A stretch of DNA of 52,145 nt from UBA8752 sp042095055 (GTDB lineage: Bacteria > Bacteroidota > Bacteroidia > Flavobacteriales_D > Sanyastnellaceae): NCBI GenBank assembly GCA_042095055.1, contig JBELBZ010000014.1:1-52145 (forward strand), in the 5' to 3' direction. This document shows, piece after piece, positions 30,269 to 37,991 of this stretch. The position numbers and the translations under genes were made by a program. Below the pieces are notes generated by a model. That model was not told the origin of the DNA, searched no databases, and was given only the letters and a program-made list of their open reading frames with translations. Within the stretch, counting starts at the first letter, position 1; every line of letters begins with the position of its first letter.

Positions 30269-31124
30269 GGCACCTTTTCCCGATCGCCAAACTCGCCTGG
30301 CCTTTCCCAACGCCAAAGTCAACCTGGGCCTGCAGGTCCGACAGCGAAGGCCAGATGGTTTCCACAACATCGAAAGCCTGTTTGTCCCCATCGGATGGAA
30401 GGACACCTTGGAACTGGAAGTGCCAACCAAAGGGTCACAGAACACACTCAATGCCCACGGCTTGACCATTCCCGGACCCCGTTCGCACAACCTGATCTTC
30501 AAGGCGCACGACCTGTTGAGCCAAGCGTGGGAAATCCCCCCCGTATGTTTTCACCTCATCAAAGCAATCCCCATGGGGGCTGGTCTAGGGGGCGGAAGTT
30601 CTGATGGAGCATTTGCCCTTCACATGTTAAATGAACATTTCAATTTGGGCCTCACTGTCCAACGCCTCGAATCGTTGGCTGCTCAACTTGGGTCCGACTG
30701 TCCTTTTTTTATCCGCAATACGCCAGCACACGTATCTGGCAGGGGAGAACACATTCAGCCCTTGCAACTCCGCCTCGATGGATGGTGGATCATGGTCCTG
30801 CATCCCAACGTTCACGTTTCAACCCCGCAGGCCTTTGGTTGGGTCAGTCCCAACGACCAAAGGCCAAGCCTGTCCAATTGGGAGAACAGCACCCCGGGCG
30901 ACTGGACAACGGAACTTCAAAATGACTTTACTGCACCCATTTCAGAGCGGTTTCCAGAAGTAGCAAAGGCATTGAAATTGTTGCGCTCATATGGGGCAGC
31001 GTTCACCGATATGAGCGGCAGTGGCTCTGCCGTCTTTGGTTGCTTTTCGACAGAGCCGGACCCCAGTTGGTCCCGCGCACTTCCCGAGGGCTGGTCCGCA
31101 TGGATGGGACCCATGGCCCAATAG
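30261..31124 (+). CDS. ispE: 4-(cytidine 5'-diphospho)-2-C-methyl-D-erythritol kinase
   Basis: 287 residues from the ATG at 30261, inside the end of era; the earlier frame start lies well within era and is not used. It phosphorylates CDP-methylerythritol in the MEP route to isoprenoids. GHMP kinase motifs are clear: PNAKVNLGLQV at the N-terminus (substrate), PMGAGLGGGSSDGA (ATP loop, about residues 100-113) and MSGSGSAVFG near the C-terminus. The family's catalytic Lys and Asp are in place (AKVNLGL, SSDGA). It ends 7 bp before the stop of the convergent permease gene. Confidence 0.95.
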   Translation: MAEAPFPDRQTRLAFPNAKVNLGLQVRQRRPDGFHNIESLFVPIGWKDTLELEVPTKGSQNTLNAHGLTIPGPRSHNLIFKAHDLLSQAWEIPPVCFHLIKAIPMGAGLGGGSSDGAFALHMLNEHFNLGLTVQRLESLAAQLGSDCPFFIRNTPAHVSGRGEHIQPLQLRLDGWWIMVLHPNVHVSTPQAFGWVSPNDQRPSLSNWENSTPGDWTTELQNDFTAPISERFPEVAKALKLLRSYGAAFTDMSGSGSAVFGCFSTEPDPSWSRALPEGWSAWMGPMAQ

Positions 31125-31131
31125 CGCACGT

Positions 31132-32211
31132 TTACTTGGGCGCACGTTGGTACAGCACCAAGCCCAAGACACCAAACAACACATTGGGGGTCCATGCGGC
31201 CACCACCGGCGGAACCCCAGCATGGATCGCGGAAACCGACATGAGTTTGGCACTAAATACGTACACAAAACCCACCACAACACCGATCAACAGGTGGATG
31301 CCTGTGCCCCCGCGTTGCCGGCGGCTCGCCACACTAACGCCAATCAGCGCCATGACATAGATGGCAAACGCATTGGAGGTGCGGGTATGCGACTCCAATT
31401 GCAGCAAACGCTCCGCCCCAGAACCCTTGGCCTTTTCTCGGTCTATGGCCTCTTGAAGCTCACTCCAACCCAACGTAGACATGGCTTGGGAGCGTTGGCC
31501 GAAGTCATCAATGGACATATTGAGGGCGGTATCCAGCACCGCCGTGCGCTCAAACCGTTCCTCCCCTTGTGCATTCCAACTCCGCCTTCTCAAATTGGAG
31601 ATGCGCCATGTCCCCTCCTCTGGAAGCCACTTCGCCTTGCTCGCTGTCCATTTCTCCGACAAAACATCGCCTTGCCATTGCTCCAAAACGAACCGATAGC
31701 CCACCGCTCGACCAGCATTGACAGAACGGAAATACACAATGGTTCCCGGTTGAATCTCCCGATAGAGGTGTTGTTCTGAGATGTGAAATTCCTTGTGCAC
31801 ATACTCCACCTCAAAGTCCAATTTCCGCTCGTTGGAAAATGGCAAGACGACGTGGGCCAAGAACAGACTCCCGATCACCAGCAATGTGGAGGCCATGAAA
31901 TACGGACGCATGAGACGCTGAAACGAAATGCCACCAGCCAAAACCGCAATGATCTCACTGCGCTGGGCCAGTCTGCTGGTAAACAACAGTATGGTCAAGA
32001 AGACAATAAAAGCACCCAGCATGTTGCCCAATGCCAAGCAAAAGCTCACATAATAGGAACCCAGGACCTCCGACCATGGGGCCCCATTGTCTATCAGCCG
32101 CTCCAGGTTTTCGGCAATGTCAAAGACCACGGCCACCACGCAAAACAGCGCCACCATCAGGAAGAAGGTGCCGAGGAAGTTTCGGATGATATAGCGGTCA
32201 AGAATGCGCAT
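31132..32211 (-). CDS. LptF/LptG-family permease
   Basis: 359 residues. The family layout is clear: MRILDRYIIRNFLGTFFLMVALF forms helix 1, two more helices follow by residue 115 (SYYVSFCLALGNMLGAFIVFLTILLF, YFMASTLLVIGSLFLAHVVLPF), a periplasmic jellyroll-like part spans about 120-250, and three helices close the C-terminus. LptF and LptG work with LptB and LptC to lift lipopolysaccharide from the inner membrane. Which of the two it is cannot be told. It starts 9 bp after the tgt stop, so they share an operon. Confidence 0.92.
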   Translation of the reverse strand: MRILDRYIIRNFLGTFFLMVALFCVVAVVFDIAENLERLIDNGAPWSEVLGSYYVSFCLALGNMLGAFIVFLTILLFTSRLAQRSEIIAVLAGGISFQRLMRPYFMASTLLVIGSLFLAHVVLPFSNERKLDFEVEYVHKEFHISEQHLYREIQPGTIVYFRSVNAGRAVGYRFVLEQWQGDVLSEKWTASKAKWLPEEGTWRISNLRRRSWNAQGEERFERTAVLDTALNMSIDDFGQRSQAMSTLGWSELQEAIDREKAKGSGAERLLQLESHTRTSNAFAIYVMALIGVSVASRRQRGGTGIHLLIGVVVGFVYVFSAKLMSVSAIHAGVPPVVAAWTPNVLFGVLGLVLYQRAPK

Positions 32212-32220
32212 GTCCTGCGT

Positions 32221-33351
32221 TCAGCAACGCTGTTCCAAGATTGGAATGATGCTGTTCTTCCACGAAGTAAAGGTGCCATCCGCGATGCGTTCACGGGCTT
32301 CACGCATCAAATCCAGGTAGAACACAAGGTTGTGGACAGACGCAATCTGCAAAGCCAACAGCTCACCAGCGCGAAACAGGTGCCTCACGTAAGCCCGGCT
32401 GTACCGCTGGTCGACATCAGCAGTGCCGTCAGGATCAAGCGGCGAAAAGTCAAACTCCCACTTTTTATTGCGCATATTGACCGTTCCCTGACGGGTGAAC
32501 AACATGCCATTCCGAGCATTCCGGGTAGGCATGACACAGTCAAACATGTCCACCCCCAAGGCGATGTTCTCCAAGAGGTTCGCAGGGGTTCCAACCCCCA
32601 TCAAATAGCGGGGCTTGTCTTCGGGTAAAACCTCCGTACATATCGCCACACTGGCGTACATCTCCTCATGAGGTTCGCCCACAGAGAGGCCGCCAATGGC
32701 ATTTCCCTCTGCGCCCCTTTCAGCGATGGCATGGGCCGAGGCTTTGCGCAAGTCGGGGAACGTCGACCCCTGAACAATGGGAAACAACATCTGGTCATGA
32801 CCATAATGTGGCTCCGTTTCTGCCATTCGTGCCATACAACGGTCCAACCACCTGTGGGTCATTTCCATGGATTCTCGGGCATACTTGTATTCACAGGGGT
32901 AAGGCGGGCATTCATCAAAAGCCATGATGATGTCTGCACCAATGACCCTCTGAATGTCCACGGCGCGTTCGGGGGTAAACAAATGGGCACTCCCATCAAT
33001 GTGCGATCGGAAAGTGACCCCTTCTTCTTTGATTTTCCGGTTTTCCGCCAAACTGTAAACCTGATACCCCCCTGAGTCCGTTAGGATGGGCCGGTCCCAT
33101 CCCATAAACCCGTGCAATCCACCCGCTTGAGACAAAACCTCGAGTCCAGGCCGCAAATACAGGTGATAAGTGTTGCCCAGAATGATGTCCGGATCTACTG
33201 CGTTTGCAAGGACGTCTTGCGGCACGGTTTTGACCGACCCTTGGGTGCCCACGGGCATGAAGATGGGGGTGCGCACTGTTCCATGACCCGTCTGCAAAGT
33301 GCCTGTCCGGGCTTGAGAATGGGGGTCTTTGGCGACGATGTTAAAGGACAT
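32221..33351 (-). CDS. tgt: tRNA-guanine (queuine) transglycosylase, Cys zinc ligands absent
   Basis: 376 residues from the ATG at 33351 (TTG lies two codons earlier). It swaps guanine 34 of tRNAs with GUN anticodons for a queuosine precursor. The barrel motifs are present: GNTYHLYLRPG, TDSGGYQVYSL (with the catalytic Asp), GGLSVGEPHEEMY, and MGVGTPANLLENIALGVDMFDCVMPTRNARNG. The usual zinc site C-x-C-x2-C before YSRAY is missing: DPDGTADVDQRYSRAY has Gly, Ala and Asp in these places, while the later His (SVHNL) remains. I believe this is common in Bacteroidota, from memory. Operon with the permease gene; divergent from the DUF554 gene. Confidence 0.94.
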   Translation of the reverse strand: MSFNIVAKDPHSQARTGTLQTGHGTVRTPIFMPVGTQGSVKTVPQDVLANAVDPDIILGNTYHLYLRPGLEVLSQAGGLHGFMGWDRPILTDSGGYQVYSLAENRKIKEEGVTFRSHIDGSAHLFTPERAVDIQRVIGADIIMAFDECPPYPCEYKYARESMEMTHRWLDRCMARMAETEPHYGHDQMLFPIVQGSTFPDLRKASAHAIAERGAEGNAIGGLSVGEPHEEMYASVAICTEVLPEDKPRYLMGVGTPANLLENIALGVDMFDCVMPTRNARNGMLFTRQGTVNMRNKKWEFDFSPLDPDGTADVDQRYSRAYVRHLFRAGELLALQIASVHNLVFYLDLMREARERIADGTFTSWKNSIIPILEQRC

Positions 33352-33410
33352 GGGCAACAGGTGGGATCAGATGTAGAGGCCGTAGCGCGCATCAAAAGTA
33401 ACTTGGCGAC

Positions 33411-34082
33411 ATGTTGGGAACGTTGTTCAATACCATCACAGTCGCAACGGGAGCCGGAATTGGCCTCGTTTTGAAGCAGCGCGTGCCAGAAAAACTGCGG
33501 GCTGTTGTTTTTTCGGCCATCGGTTTATTCACCCTGTACATCGGTGTGGACCTCATGAATGACATCAGCGCACCGATCGTTGTTTTTGTGGCCCTCATTG
33601 TTGGGGCAGCCATAGGGCATTCACTGGGCATAGACCGCCGCGTGAGGACCGCTGCAGAAAAACTCGGCAAGGGCGCCGGAGCTGCAATGGTACAGTCCAC
33701 CCTGCTGTTCTGTGTAGGCGCCATGACACTGGTAGGCTGTATGCGCGACGGCTTGGAAAACGACCCTACCATACTGTACGCCAAAGGCACCATGGATTTG
33801 ATCAGTTCCATCTTCTTGGCCGCCGCCCTGGGACGCGGTGTTTTGTATTCTGCCGGAGCTGTTTTGTTGTTGCAAGGAGCGCTCACATTGGGTTTTGCCA
33901 CTTTGGGCACAGGCATCCCCGAACCCATGATCACAGAGCTCTCAGGCCTTGGCGGCATTTTGTTGTTTGGATTGGGACTGGACCTTTTGGGCATACGCAG
34001 TTTTCCGCTGCTTGACCTCTCATGTGCCCTGCCCGTCCTTCCGATTCTCCTCTGGCTCATCGACATCAGCACCCATTCCTGA
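33411..34082 (+). CDS. DUF554-family membrane protein
   Basis: 223 residues, ATG start. It has about seven hydrophobic segments and the DUF554 (YqgA-like) pattern: GTLFNTITVATGAGIGLVLK at the start, AIGLFTLYIGVDLM, GLENDPTILYAKGTMDLISSIFLAAALGRGVLYSA in the middle and GGILLFGLGLDLLGIR near the end. Function of the family is unknown; a transport role is a guess. The WYL regulator gene starts 4 bp after its stop, so the two are one transcript. Confidence 0.9.
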   Translation: MLGTLFNTITVATGAGIGLVLKQRVPEKLRAVVFSAIGLFTLYIGVDLMNDISAPIVVFVALIVGAAIGHSLGIDRRVRTAAEKLGKGAGAAMVQSTLLFCVGAMTLVGCMRDGLENDPTILYAKGTMDLISSIFLAAALGRGVLYSAGAVLLLQGALTLGFATLGTGIPEPMITELSGLGGILLFGLGLDLLGIRSFPLLDLSCALPVLPILLWLIDISTHS

Positions 34083-34085
34083 TCC

Positions 34086-35135
34086 ATGCCCGCCAACAAA
34101 TACGCGCTATTGCGCTACAGGATCATCGACCGCTGTCTCACAAATTCGATGCGGGCGTACCCCACAAAGGAAGAACTGCGCAAAGCATGTGAAGAAGCCC
34201 TGTATGGAAGCGCAGGAGAACACATCAGCATTTCCACCATCGAGAAAGACCTGTGGGCCATGCGGAACGAAAGCGAGCTGGGCTACCATGCCCCCATCGC
34301 CTACAATGCGGTGCACCGCGGCTATCATTACGAGGATCCCGAATACAGCATCAGCGGTCTCAACCTGCAAGACCAAGATCTGCAAGCATTGCGCTTTGCC
34401 ACACTCACCTTGCTGCAATTCCGGGACATGCCTGTTTTTGAGCAATACCACGCTGCCATCGGCCGCATCTTTGACCGCATTCACGCGACAGCACCCGGTC
34501 AGAAAGCAGAACAATTCATCCAATTCGAACAAGCGCCACGCACCTTAGGAACGGAACACATTTCCACCTTGATGACGGGCATTTCAGAACAACGCGTGAT
34601 CAGGTTTACCTACCGCAAGTTCAACACCGACAGCAGCGGACAAAGCGAGCGTGCCCTGGAGCCCTACCTGCTCAAGGAATACCGCAACCGCTGGTACCTC
34701 ATCGGCAAGCCAGAAGGCGCAGATGCCGTGCGCACTTTTGCCCTGGACCGCATGTTCGATGTGTCTATAGATGACGCCCGTTTCGTCAGGGACCAAGGGT
34801 TCGATGCCGATCGGTATTTCAAACACAGCCTGGGCATCACCTCCGGCACGGAAGGCACCGTCACAACATTTCAATGGGCCGCAGCGCCGGTTCTGTCCCA
34901 TTACTTGGAAAGCCAACCCCTGCATGCTTCTCAGCGGGTGCTGGCTGTGGAAGGTCCTTTTGAAGGTTGGCGTTGTTTTGCCATGGATGTCTACCCTACC
35001 TATGAACTCAACCAGTTGATGTTGGGGTATGGCGCAGAGGTTCTGCCCCAAGCACCTCAGACTTGGGTCCGTGAAATGGAGCAAGTCCACCAGACGGCCA
35101 AAGCGCGATTGGACCATAAAAACAAAGGGGTCTGA
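34086..35135 (+). CDS. WYL-domain transcriptional regulator
   Basis: 349 residues, ATG start. The N-terminal 85 residues look like a winged helix (RYRIIDRCL, EELRKACEEAL, ISISTIEKDLWAMRNESELG). The WYL domain spans about 170-250 with the namesake RWYLIGKPEGADAVRTFALDRM; a WCX-like C-terminal part follows. WYL proteins sense nucleotides or nucleic acid and often repress nearby genes, some in phage defence. It shares a transcript with the DUF554 gene. The small-gene pair downstream (35212-35942) has an inverted repeat before it that could be a binding site, which is inference only. Confidence 0.9.
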   Translation: MPANKYALLRYRIIDRCLTNSMRAYPTKEELRKACEEALYGSAGEHISISTIEKDLWAMRNESELGYHAPIAYNAVHRGYHYEDPEYSISGLNLQDQDLQALRFATLTLLQFRDMPVFEQYHAAIGRIFDRIHATAPGQKAEQFIQFEQAPRTLGTEHISTLMTGISEQRVIRFTYRKFNTDSSGQSERALEPYLLKEYRNRWYLIGKPEGADAVRTFALDRMFDVSIDDARFVRDQGFDADRYFKHSLGITSGTEGTVTTFQWAAAPVLSHYLESQPLHASQRVLAVEGPFEGWRCFAMDVYPTYELNQLMLGYGAEVLPQAPQTWVREMEQVHQTAKARLDHKNKGV

Positions 35136-35173
35136 ACCATTTGAGCTGAAAAACTCCGTGTTTTTTTTCGGTA

Positions 35174-35188
35174 CGTAATTCCATTACG
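35174..35188. promoter_or_regulatory. Inverted repeat, possible operator
   Basis: Perfect 6-bp arms CGTAAT and ATTACG with a TCC spacer lie 24 bp before the first small unknown gene and 39 bp after the WYL regulator stop. The size and place fit a dimeric regulator site. An eight-T run lies just to the left. Confidence 0.4.
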
Positions 35189-35211
35189 GACCCCATTGAG
35201 ATCGTTGCACC

Positions 35212-35673
35212 ATGAACGTATCTCACATGGTCAACGCCTCCTACCGTCCTTCCCTATCCGCCCCCTTGCAAGGCGCATCCCCTCGCCCTTCACTCCGGAC
35301 AAAAAGCCCCACAGCTATCGCCTCAATGGGCACCAGTGATGCTCCACTGCTGACCATCGAATCCGTGGCTTTCGCCGGTGTGGATATGCCTGTTCATCTG
35401 ATCGTCACACAAGGCGGTTCAAACCGGTCTTCAACACACCGGAGGGTGCTCGTTCTCGACTATACAGCCTTCAACCGGCTAATGCGCGAACAAGCCCCTC
35501 GGTTGGCCGCCATATCCGTGCTCGCCGCCCTCGGCGCAGAGCCCATTGTTGACGCAGATTCAGGGTGTCGCCATTGGGTCCAAGTCCACATTCCAAACGT
35601 TATCGGTTCAGCCTTGGCGTTGCATCCCTCCGCCACCACTGTGTCACAGTCCATCCAACCCATTGCCGCATGA
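35212..35673 (+). CDS. Small protein of unknown function, first of a coupled pair
   Basis: 153 residues from an ATG. No signal peptide or membrane helix. The first 40 residues are rich in Ser, Pro and Ala and look disordered. The rest seems folded with strands (LLTIESVAFAGVDMPVHLIVTQ), a central VLVLDYTAFNRLMREQAPRLAAISVLAALG and WVQVHIPNV. I recognise no family. Its stop overlaps the next ATG (ATGA), so translation is coupled. Frame, length and coupling support a real gene. Confidence 0.55.
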   Translation: MNVSHMVNASYRPSLSAPLQGASPRPSLRTKSPTAIASMGTSDAPLLTIESVAFAGVDMPVHLIVTQGGSNRSSTHRRVLVLDYTAFNRLMREQAPRLAAISVLAALGAEPIVDADSGCRHWVQVHIPNVIGSALALHPSATTVSQSIQPIAA

Positions 35674-35942
35674 GTCCCGCTGTTCCCACAACGCATCCCA
35701 TTCAAGATGTAAACGCAGCCCGCTGCTATGTTCAGGCCTTTCCTTGCCCCACTGGATTCAGCACCTTTGCCTGGCGCCAACTCCAACAAACCGCTCTTTC
35801 AGTGTGGAATGCCTACCTCACTGGCTCCATGTACCGGGGCTCGCTCCATTTCTGCCGTCCCGAATTCTACAGCATGCTGACCCAGCCCAACGGAGAGCCC
35901 ATTGTACCTGCAGCCCAAATCAGAGGATACCAAGCCGCTTGA
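35670..35942 (+). CDS. Small protein of unknown function, second of a coupled pair
   Basis: 90 residues from the ATG at 35670, which overlaps the upstream stop by ATGA; longer frames would sit inside the first gene. It has an aromatic helix-like middle (FAWRQLQQTALSVWNAYLTGSMYRG) and ends QPNGEPIVPAAQIRGYQAA. Two Cys are close together (ARCYVQAFPC), which could bind metal or be chance. No signal, no helix across the membrane, no known family. The two genes form a separate short operon between the WYL regulator and the SiaB-like kinase. Confidence 0.55.
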   Translation: MSPAVPTTHPIQDVNAARCYVQAFPCPTGFSTFAWRQLQQTALSVWNAYLTGSMYRGSLHFCRPEFYSMLTQPNGEPIVPAAQIRGYQAA

Positions 35943-36090
35943 ACCTCCCACCATTGTGGAAAATTCTGGCATCTTGTGGTCCTCTACAGGGCCAGTCGGT
36001 TCTATCTTTTCGACGTTTATGAAAATTCGGCACCCTTTTTTGAGGTATACGTCGATTATTTAAGTAAATTAGTAGAACCAAAACCAAGGT

Positions 36091-36669
36091 ATGTCGAATA
36101 ACGGGTCACAGAATCTCCGAATCCTGCAGCGCGAGTTGCGGATGGTCTTGCAAAAAGACCACGGAGCTGAGGACCAATACGGCACACTCCTCTCCTACAT
36201 AGGGCCAGTAGATTCTGCTGGCATGGAAGGTCTTCTTGCACTTGCGGAAAAGAGTTCCTCTGCCGCTGGTGGCCGGACCCTCATGAAGCGGATTGGAAAT
36301 GTCCTCATTGAGTGTCTCCAAAATGTGATGCGGCACGGCCTCATCGAAGAAAATGGTTTCACCCAGCTCTACCTGACACTCGAAGCCACGCCCGTTGGCT
36401 TTCAAGTGCAATGTGGAAACATGGTCGATACCGAGATGAGGACCATACTCAGTGCACGCCTCTCGGAAATCAATGGCATGGATGAGGAGATTCTCCGCAA
36501 AACCTACATTGAAACGCTGTGTAACGGCGAAATGTCGAGCAAGGGAGGTGCGGGACTTGGACTCCTCAGCCTCGCCAAAAAGGCCAACGGTCCAATCGAG
36601 TACCGTTTCGATACCCAAGATGACGATCGCGAGTTGTTCACGCTCATCGTCACCATCCAGAAGCCCTAA
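36091..36669 (+). CDS. SiaB-family protein kinase (HATPase-like, DUF6272)
   Basis: 192 residues, ATG start. It has a histidine-kinase-like ATPase fold without a histidine phosphoacceptor domain: N box VLIECLQNVMRHG (about residues 71-83), then a G box GGAGLGLLSLAKK near 150. SiaB-type kinases phosphorylate a small SiaC partner (DUF1987) on Ser or Thr and act in switches between free and aggregated growth in other bacteria. No SiaC gene is beside it here, where Bacteroidota often have one (from memory). Its stop overlaps the stop of the convergent gene at 36666. Confidence 0.8.
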   Translation: MSNNGSQNLRILQRELRMVLQKDHGAEDQYGTLLSYIGPVDSAGMEGLLALAEKSSSAAGGRTLMKRIGNVLIECLQNVMRHGLIEENGFTQLYLTLEATPVGFQVQCGNMVDTEMRTILSARLSEINGMDEEILRKTYIETLCNGEMSSKGGAGLGLLSLAKKANGPIEYRFDTQDDDRELFTLIVTIQKP

Positions 36670-37937
36670 GTTTTTCTCTTCTTCTCCCGCGACGCAGGGA
36701 AAAGTATGTTGTTCAGGATGAGCCTGTAACCTGGTGAATTGGGGTGCAAATTTAGGTCTGTCGGAGGATCATTGACAAGGTGACGGTAGTCTTCTGGATC
36801 GTGGCCTCCGTAATAACTCCACTGTCCTTCCCCTAGGGTTCCGTGCAGGTACTTCACCGATCCGATACCCCGGCTTTCACCCAGCACCGTGGCATCCGGC
36901 CGAACGAATTTCTTTCGAAAAGCAGTGGTCTGACCCATGAATCCATGGATGACTTGCTCGTGACTTTGGGTCAACATGGTCGGGATCACATCCCATTTGG
37001 CAGAAAAGTCAAACAGGGTAAAGAAGTCTTTGATCTCCTTGAGCTTTCCATGCTCTTCTGTGGCGTCAATATCGCTGAACTCATAGACCATAGGGTCGCG
37101 CACCAAACGATAATTCCAAAATGCAAATCCCTGCTCGAAGTCCAATTTTTGTTGGGACAGGGGATCCGAAGCGTCACCGTCAAACATCGGCTCGCAGATA
37201 TCGGTTTCTTGAGCGGCGAGCGCAATGTCAAAACTGTCCGTTCCAGAGCACATTGTAAACAGGAAGCCCCCACCCAAAACGAAGTTGCGCATTTCCAAAG
37301 CCACGGCGCGCTTCATTTCACTCACCTTAGAAAAGCCAAGTGACGCCGCACTGGCCTCCTGTTTTGCTTGCTCCTCCTGGTACCATGCAGCATTGCGGTA
37401 GGACCGATAAAACTTGCCGTACTGTCCGGTAAAATCTTCGTGGTGGAGGTGCAGCCAATCATACTCTACCAGCTTGCCCTCCATGACTTCTGCATCGTAC
37501 ACGATGTCATAAGGAATCTCCGCATAAGTCAGGACCAGCGTCACGGCATCGTCCCAAGGCAACTTGCTTTTGGGACTGTAAACGGCCACACGGGGCGCCA
37601 CTTCGAGCTTGACGCGCTGCTGGTTGACTTCTGGATCGGCAATGCCCTGCAACATGCGCTGAACCTGCACATCCGCCATCGGTTCAAAGTCAATGCCGCG
37701 GATGGTGCATTCTCCAGAAATGGAAGGCGCAGACGGAATCAGAAAACTGCCACCCCTGTAGTTCAACAGCCACTCGACCTCCAAGCCCTGCTCCAGCACC
37801 CAAAATGCCATCCCATATGCTTTGAGGTGATTCGCCTGTCCATCGTCCATTGGAATCAACAACCGGCTGGCCTGCAAAGAGCCAGAACAGACAAAAACCA
37901 CCAAACACAAAGAAATCAGGCACCGCATCTTGAACAT
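36666..37937 (-). CDS. Exported Bacteroidota protein often named 'asparagine synthetase B', function unknown
   Basis: 423 residues from an ATG (another ATG lies three codons in). A signal peptide ends near SGSLQAS. The sequence matches a conserved Bacteroidota family in which I recall RLLIPMDD-Q-NHLKAYG, WLLNYRGGSFL, YDWLHLHHEDFTGQYGKF, CSGTDSFDIALAA, EPMFDGDASD and a DLHPNSPGYRLILNN-LFP ending; all are present. It is labelled asparagine synthetase B in many records, but has no glutaminase or AMP-forming synthetase domain, so that name is not supported. The GGGFLFTMCSGTDSFD part recalls a glutamine-amidotransferase-like fold. Secreted location also argues against the name. It is convergent with the SiaB gene and shares stop-codon bases with it. 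Confidence 0.85.
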   Translation of the reverse strand: MFKMRCLISLCLVVFVCSGSLQASRLLIPMDDGQANHLKAYGMAFWVLEQGLEVEWLLNYRGGSFLIPSAPSISGECTIRGIDFEPMADVQVQRMLQGIADPEVNQQRVKLEVAPRVAVYSPKSKLPWDDAVTLVLTYAEIPYDIVYDAEVMEGKLVEYDWLHLHHEDFTGQYGKFYRSYRNAAWYQEEQAKQEASAASLGFSKVSEMKRAVALEMRNFVLGGGFLFTMCSGTDSFDIALAAQETDICEPMFDGDASDPLSQQKLDFEQGFAFWNYRLVRDPMVYEFSDIDATEEHGKLKEIKDFFTLFDFSAKWDVIPTMLTQSHEQVIHGFMGQTTAFRKKFVRPDATVLGESRGIGSVKYLHGTLGEGQWSYYGGHDPEDYRHLVNDPPTDLNLHPNSPGYRLILNNILFPASREKKRKT

Positions 37938-37991
37938 GCCTCGAAGATACTTCTGGACCGCTGTGCTTTCCAGACCACTTTCACAAAGGAA

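Noticed and set aside
33392..34099. Minus-strand frame of 235 residues opposite the DUF554 gene
   Set aside because: The plus-strand frame has clear membrane helices and family motifs; the minus frame is low complexity in Met, Pro and Ser.
36666..37937. Asparagine synthetase B
   Set aside because: No glutaminase or synthetase domain is present and there is a signal peptide; the name seems to be a database carry-over.
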